DNA from: Bacteroidota bacterium
Lineage (GTDB): Bacteria > Spirochaetota > Spirochaetia > JABMQR01
DNA: 17,590 bases
Reading direction: 5' to 3'
Assembly: GCA_013202335.1 (NCBI GenBank)
Contig: JABMQR010000285.1
Span: 1-17,590 of the forward strand
Shown: positions 14,851 through 17,590 of the stretch, in pieces
Numbering within the stretch: position 1 is the first letter of the stretch
How the letters are laid out: the number at the start of each line of letters is the position of its first letter
Notes under the pieces: model-generated
The model's database searches: none
Seen by the model: the letters and a program-made list of their open reading frames with translations, nothing else
Told to the model about the DNA's origin: nothing
Translations under genes and position numbers: made by a program

Positions 14851-14882
14851 AAAAGGGGAGACTGCCTGACAGACAGTCTCCC
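14851..14882 (-). terminator. Hairpin between lysA and glnN, T-tract on the minus strand
   Basis: A 9-bp perfect stem GGGAGACTG (14856-14864) / CAGTCTCCC (14874-14882). On the plus strand it follows lysA by about 35 nt but is trailed by ACAAAGC, not T. On the minus strand the stem is followed by C and TTTTT... (the complement of 14850-14855), so it looks more like a terminator for transcription coming from glnN, beyond the repeat at 14900-14973. It may act in both directions. Confidence 0.45.
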
Positions 14883-14899
14883 ACAAAGCATATAGATGA

Positions 14900-15009
14900 G
14901 CCAATTTCAAAATTCAAATTTAGAAATTGGCTTTTGAAGTTTTAGATTGTAAGTAATTACAATCTAAAACTTCTGACATATTAGTTATTATTTTTGAAAG
15001 AATAACCAA
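14900..15009. repeat. Bipartite palindromic repeat, forward orientation, plus a third hairpin
   Basis: Hairpin 1: GCCAATTTC (14900-14908) / GAAATTGGC (14923-14931). Linker TTTT. Hairpin 2: GAAGTTTTAGATTGTAA (14936-14952), loop GTAA, TTACAATCTAAAACTTC (14957-14973), a perfect 17-bp stem and the longest in the window. A third pair TTAGTTATT (14981-14989) / AATAACCAA (15001-15009), one mismatch, follows. It occupies the convergent lysA-glnN gap (14821-15031), which has no gene. Confidence 0.7.
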
Positions 15010-15031
15010 TATGAATGTTTCTACACTTTTT

Positions 15032-17155
15032 TTATAGTCTGAAAAGCATATCCTCATAAGAGGGATAGGGCCAATACGATTTATCGGTAATTTTTTCCAG
15101 GGCATCTCCCTCAACTCTTAATAGTTCCATAGCGGGAACAACTAATTTCCTGTAGGCTTTTGCCTGCTCATCAACATCATTTTCAAGTGCTAAAGCCTCA
15201 AGTATTACATCCTCGAGTTCATTTGATTTTTCAAGAACTGCATTTATACGTAGCGATAACTCTTTAATAAGATTTTCCTGCGCTGCAGCAGTAATACCCA
15301 GTGATTTCTGAGCTGTTACCGACTCAAGCATTTCCTGCATATATCTTGTTGCAGCAGGGGTAATAAGTCTTTTTGCCATTTCCACCATAACACCGGCTTC
15401 AATATTTATCTGTTTGCTGTATGTTTCCAAATAAATTTCAAAACGTGATTCAAGCTCTGCTTTTGTTAAAACCTGTTGTTTTTCGAATAGTGACACACAC
15501 AGGTCAGAAACCAATTCCTGCAGTGCATCGACAGTACAGGAAAGATTGGGAAGCCCGCGTTTTTCAGCCTCTTTAACCCATTCATCAGAATATCCATTAC
15601 CGTTGAATACAACTCTTCTGTGTTTACTGTAATACTCTTTAACAATTAATTTTATCTCAGCTAATGAATCTTCAGATTTCTCCAGCCTTTCAGCAAACTC
15701 TGATAAAATTTCTGCTATTGTTGTATTAAGCATAACATTTGGTCCGGCTAACGACTGAGACGATCTGACCATTCTGAATTCAAATTTGTTTCCGGTAAAA
15801 GCAAAAGGAGAAGTTCTGTTTCTGTCAGTCATATCAATGGGGAATTTCGGGAGTGTTGTAACTCCGATTTCCATATTCTGCCCGTCACGCTTTTTATACA
15901 CTTTTCCATCTGCAATAGCATCAAGGATTTCACTCAGCTGTTCTCCCAAATAAATTGAAATAATAGCCGGTGGGGCTTCATTTGCCCCCAGACGATGATC
16001 ATTACCGGAGTTTGCGGCAGAAAGCCGCAGGAGCGGTGCATATCTGTCTACAGCAGTGATTACAGCTGTGAGAAACAAGAGAAACTGTGCATTGTCTTCA
16101 GGACTGCTGCCAGGTCGTAAAAGCTGCTGTCCATCATCAGTTGTTATGGACCAGTTATTATGTTTACCGGATCCATTCACACCTGCAAAGGGTTTTTCAT
16201 GAAGAAGTGCTACCATCCCATGTCTGTTTGCAACAGTCTTTAATGTCTCCATAACCAGTTGGTTACTGTCAGTTGACAAGTTGGACGTAGCATACACCGA
16301 AGCAAGTTCAAATTGGTTGGGTGCGACCTCATTATGCTGAGTTTTTGCAGATATTCCGAGGCGCCAAAGCTCATAATTCAGTTCCTGCATAAATAATCCA
16401 ACACGCTCTTTTATAGCACCGAAATAGTGATCATCCAGTTCCTGTCCCTTAGCACTCATTGTGCCGAAAACAGTTCGTCCTGTAAGCAGCAGGTCAGGCC
16501 TCTCTTTGTAAAGTGACTCGTCTACGAGGAAATATTCCTGTTCAGGTCCAACTTCCGATATAACACGTTTAGATGTAGTATTACCAAGTGCTTTCAGTAC
16601 TCTCAGAGCACCTTTATTAACCGCTTCCATTGATCGGAGAAGGGGAACTTTTTTATCAAGTGCTTCACCAGTATATGAGACAAAGGCCGTTGGTATTGTG
16701 AGGGTTTTTACCCCTTTAAGATCTTTAATAAATGCTGGTGAGGTAGTATCCCAGGCAGTATATCCACGAGCCTCAAAGGTGGCACGCAGTCCTCCGTTTG
16801 GAAAAGAAGATGCATCAGGCTCACCCTGTGTGAGTTCTTTACCGGAAAATTCAAGTAATACTGTCCCATCGGGACCTGGATTAATAAATGAATCATGTTT
16901 TTCAGCAGTAAGACCCGTTAGCGGCTGAAACCAGTGAGAGTAGTGAGTAGCACCTTTCTCCAGCGCCCAGTCCTTCATTGAGTTTGCTACAATTTCTGCT
17001 GTTTCAAGGGTGAGGACTTTCAAACCCTCTTGAGTTAGCTTAAGTTCCTTATAAACGTAGGTGGGCAGACGTTCTTTCATTACTGAATCATTAAAACAGT
17101 TCTCTCCATAAATCTCTGTTAATGGTTTTTTTGAATAATCTATACACTCTGACAT
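15032..17155 (-). CDS. glnN: Glutamine synthetase type III
   Basis: A 707-aa GSIII, within the usual 700-730 aa and much longer than GSI (about 470). It makes glutamine from glutamate, ammonia and ATP in the cytoplasm as a large homo-oligomer. Signatures: SHWFQPLTGLTAEKHDSF, RATFEARGYTAWD, the glutamate ligands in SEVGPEQEYFLVD, and the GSIII block KPFAGVNGSGKHNNWS, with NRTSPFAFTGNKFEFR near the C-terminal catalytic part. The ATG at 17155 has a good Shine-Dalgarno (AAGGAG on the minus strand, at about 17160-17165). Upstream are a sigma-54 promoter, possible enhancer sites and a PII-family gene, all pointing to nitrogen control. No adenylylation-site argument can be made for GSIII. Confidence 0.97.
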   Translation of the reverse strand: MSECIDYSKKPLTEIYGENCFNDSVMKERLPTYVYKELKLTQEGLKVLTLETAEIVANSMKDWALEKGATHYSHWFQPLTGLTAEKHDSFINPGPDGTVLLEFSGKELTQGEPDASSFPNGGLRATFEARGYTAWDTTSPAFIKDLKGVKTLTIPTAFVSYTGEALDKKVPLLRSMEAVNKGALRVLKALGNTTSKRVISEVGPEQEYFLVDESLYKERPDLLLTGRTVFGTMSAKGQELDDHYFGAIKERVGLFMQELNYELWRLGISAKTQHNEVAPNQFELASVYATSNLSTDSNQLVMETLKTVANRHGMVALLHEKPFAGVNGSGKHNNWSITTDDGQQLLRPGSSPEDNAQFLLFLTAVITAVDRYAPLLRLSAANSGNDHRLGANEAPPAIISIYLGEQLSEILDAIADGKVYKKRDGQNMEIGVTTLPKFPIDMTDRNRTSPFAFTGNKFEFRMVRSSQSLAGPNVMLNTTIAEILSEFAERLEKSEDSLAEIKLIVKEYYSKHRRVVFNGNGYSDEWVKEAEKRGLPNLSCTVDALQELVSDLCVSLFEKQQVLTKAELESRFEIYLETYSKQINIEAGVMVEMAKRLITPAATRYMQEMLESVTAQKSLGITAAAQENLIKELSLRINAVLEKSNELEDVILEALALENDVDEQAKAYRKLVVPAMELLRVEGDALEKITDKSYWPYPSYEDMLFRL

Positions 17156-17202
17156 GAAATCTCCTTATGCTTTGCATCGTAATTTGAAATTTTATATAAA
17201 CA

Positions 17203-17219
17203 TGCAATTATTGTGCCAA
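17203..17219 (-). promoter_or_regulatory. Sigma-54 (-24/-12) promoter of glnN
   Basis: The minus strand reads TTGGCACAATAATTGCA, matching consensus TGGCAC-N5-TTGCA with the invariant GG and GC and the required 10-nt spacing between them. The predicted start is about 12 nt past the GC, near 17192, giving a leader of roughly 37 nt with the AAGGAG site. It implies RpoN and an ATP-dependent enhancer-binding activator acting on glnN. Match is by eye but very close. Confidence 0.8.
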
Positions 17220-17227
17220 AATATGCG

Positions 17228-17241
17228 ATAACATATGTTAT
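17228..17241. promoter_or_regulatory. 14-bp palindrome immediately upstream of the glnN -24 element
   Basis: ATAACATATGTTAT is a perfect dyad lying 8 bp upstream of the sigma-54 element. It could be a repressor or additional activator site. It differs from the paired dyads further upstream. Function is unknown. Confidence 0.4.
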
Positions 17242-17282
17242 AAACACAAATCTTTATACTGTAATAAGTAAGTTGTTATTAT

Positions 17283-17320
17283 AAAAAAATCCGGTAGAAA
17301 TAATATATATTCCCACCGGA
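17283..17320 (-). terminator. Rho-independent terminator after the PII-family gene
   Basis: On the minus strand TCCGGT (17315-17320) pairs with ACCGGA (17290-17295), with further A/T and wobble pairs inside, followed by seven T (17283-17289). It lies about 60 nt after the PII stop and before the glnN promoter, so glnN is transcribed from its own promoter. Confidence 0.75.
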
Positions 17321-17323
17321 AAT

Positions 17324-17370
17324 GCTACATATATGTAGGATAAGGCGTAAGTAAGCTACAAATATGTAGG
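17324..17370. promoter_or_regulatory. Two tandem 14-bp dyads, candidate enhancer-binding sites
   Basis: CTACATATATGTAG (17325-17338, perfect palindrome) and CTACAAATATGTAG (17356-17369, one asymmetric position) lie in tandem with centres 31 bp apart, about three helical turns. Measured from the predicted glnN start near 17192 they are centred at about -139 and -170, the usual range for sigma-54 activator sites. They also fall just after the PII stop codon. The protein that binds is unknown. Confidence 0.55.
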
Positions 17371-17378
17371 TATACAAT

Positions 17379-17570
17379 TTAGCCTATGGCATTATCACCA
17401 GTATCTCCATTTCTAATACGAATACACCCTTCAATCGGCATAATAAATATTTTACCATCTCCAATTGCACCAGTTTTTGCTCCGGCAATAATGCCATCGA
17501 TCGTTGGCTTAATAAAATCTTCATTGATTGCAATTTCAATTCTCACTTTTTTTAGTAAAGTGAGGCGCTT
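17379..17570 (-). pseudogene. PII nitrogen-regulator family gene, C-terminal part only, frame broken
   Basis: The minus strand encodes TLLKKVRIEIAINEDF, PTIDGIIAGAKTGAIGDG and KIFIMPIEGCIRIRNGDTG, the second half of a PII (GlnB/GlnK-like) protein, including the ATP-site TGxIGDGKIF motif and the terminal RIRxGxTG. PII proteins are about 110-120 aa trimers that report nitrogen and energy status; only about 63 codons are seen here. Going upstream the frame hits TGA at 17571-17573, one codon before KRLTLLKK. The T-loop and N-terminus are missing, and neither other frame reads as PII over the last 20 bases. The break coincides with a palindrome at 17562-17590 that begins like the dispersed repeats. 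It is either truncated by a repeat or frameshifted beyond the edge. Confidence 0.65.
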
Positions 17571-17590
17571 TCAAAAATACCTATTTTTGA
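17562..17590. repeat. Partial palindromic repeat at the window edge
   Basis: Starts GAGGCGCTTTC, comparable to GAGGCAATTT at the start of the 11.2-kb copy and to the complement of GAAATTGCCTC at 2.6 and 4.6 kb. It then forms TCAAAAATA-CC-TATTTTTGA (17571-17590, 9-bp stem) up to the last base. If the following sequence continued AAGCGCC, it would be a full hairpin 1. It overlaps the point where the PII frame stops. Confidence 0.45.

Overview
The window (about 40% GC by eye) looks like chromosomal DNA of an anaerobic bacterium. The gene set best fits a Spirochaetota lineage: a RarA ATPase with a methyltransferase-like C-terminal half, a type III glutamine synthetase, the LL-diaminopimelate aminotransferase (DapL) lysine route, an M29 aminopeptidase, a 2[4Fe-4S] ferredoxin and DRTGG/PHP/CBS-ATPase proteins of the kind found beside [FeFe]-hydrogenase genes. 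The taxon is inferred from gene content, not from a marker gene. There are no rRNA or tRNA genes, CRISPR arrays, integrases or transposases.

Layout. (1) 1-2372, minus strand: rarA-methyltransferase fusion, with a dubious partial ORF beyond its 3' end. (2) 2628-3332, plus: BAX-inhibitor-1/YccA family membrane protein. (3) 3352-5564, minus: CBS/HATPase protein, then DRTGG protein and PHP phosphoesterase, the last two overlapping by ATGA. (4) 5640-5806: a 167-bp element with 22-nt inverted ends and TA at both edges. (5) 5833-7438, plus: M29 aminopeptidase and a DUF192 lipoprotein. (6) 7481-9280, minus: ferredoxin with its own promoter and terminator, then xseA-xseB (exonuclease VII). (7) 9572-14820, plus: Sir2 deacylase, then dapB-dapA-dapL-lysA. 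With DapF encoded elsewhere, these four enzymes would take aspartate semialdehyde to lysine by the aminotransferase shortcut. (8) 15032-17590, minus: glnN, preceded by a 5'-broken PII gene running off the window edge.

Three non-coding signals stand out. First, glnN has a near-consensus sigma-54 (-24/-12) promoter with two 14-bp dyads about 140 and 170 bp upstream of the predicted start site, as expected for an enhancer-binding activator. Second, intergenic gaps carry a bipartite palindromic repeat: a GGCAATTTC-type hairpin, a 4-nt linker, then a GAAGTTT-type hairpin. Its inner stem bases differ between copies but stay complementary. Copies lie near 2.5, 4.5, 11.2, 12.2 and 14.9 kb, with a related cluster at 9.4 kb and a partial one at the right edge, where the PII reading frame is broken. 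Third, two minus-strand genes have a perfect TATAAT 6-7 nt before the ATG and no Shine-Dalgarno, suggesting leaderless mRNAs.

No wholly novel multi-gene system is evident. The best candidates for new biology are the glnN control region, the repeat family and its possible effect on the PII gene, and the CBS-ATPase/DRTGG/PHP signalling set found here without a hydrogenase.
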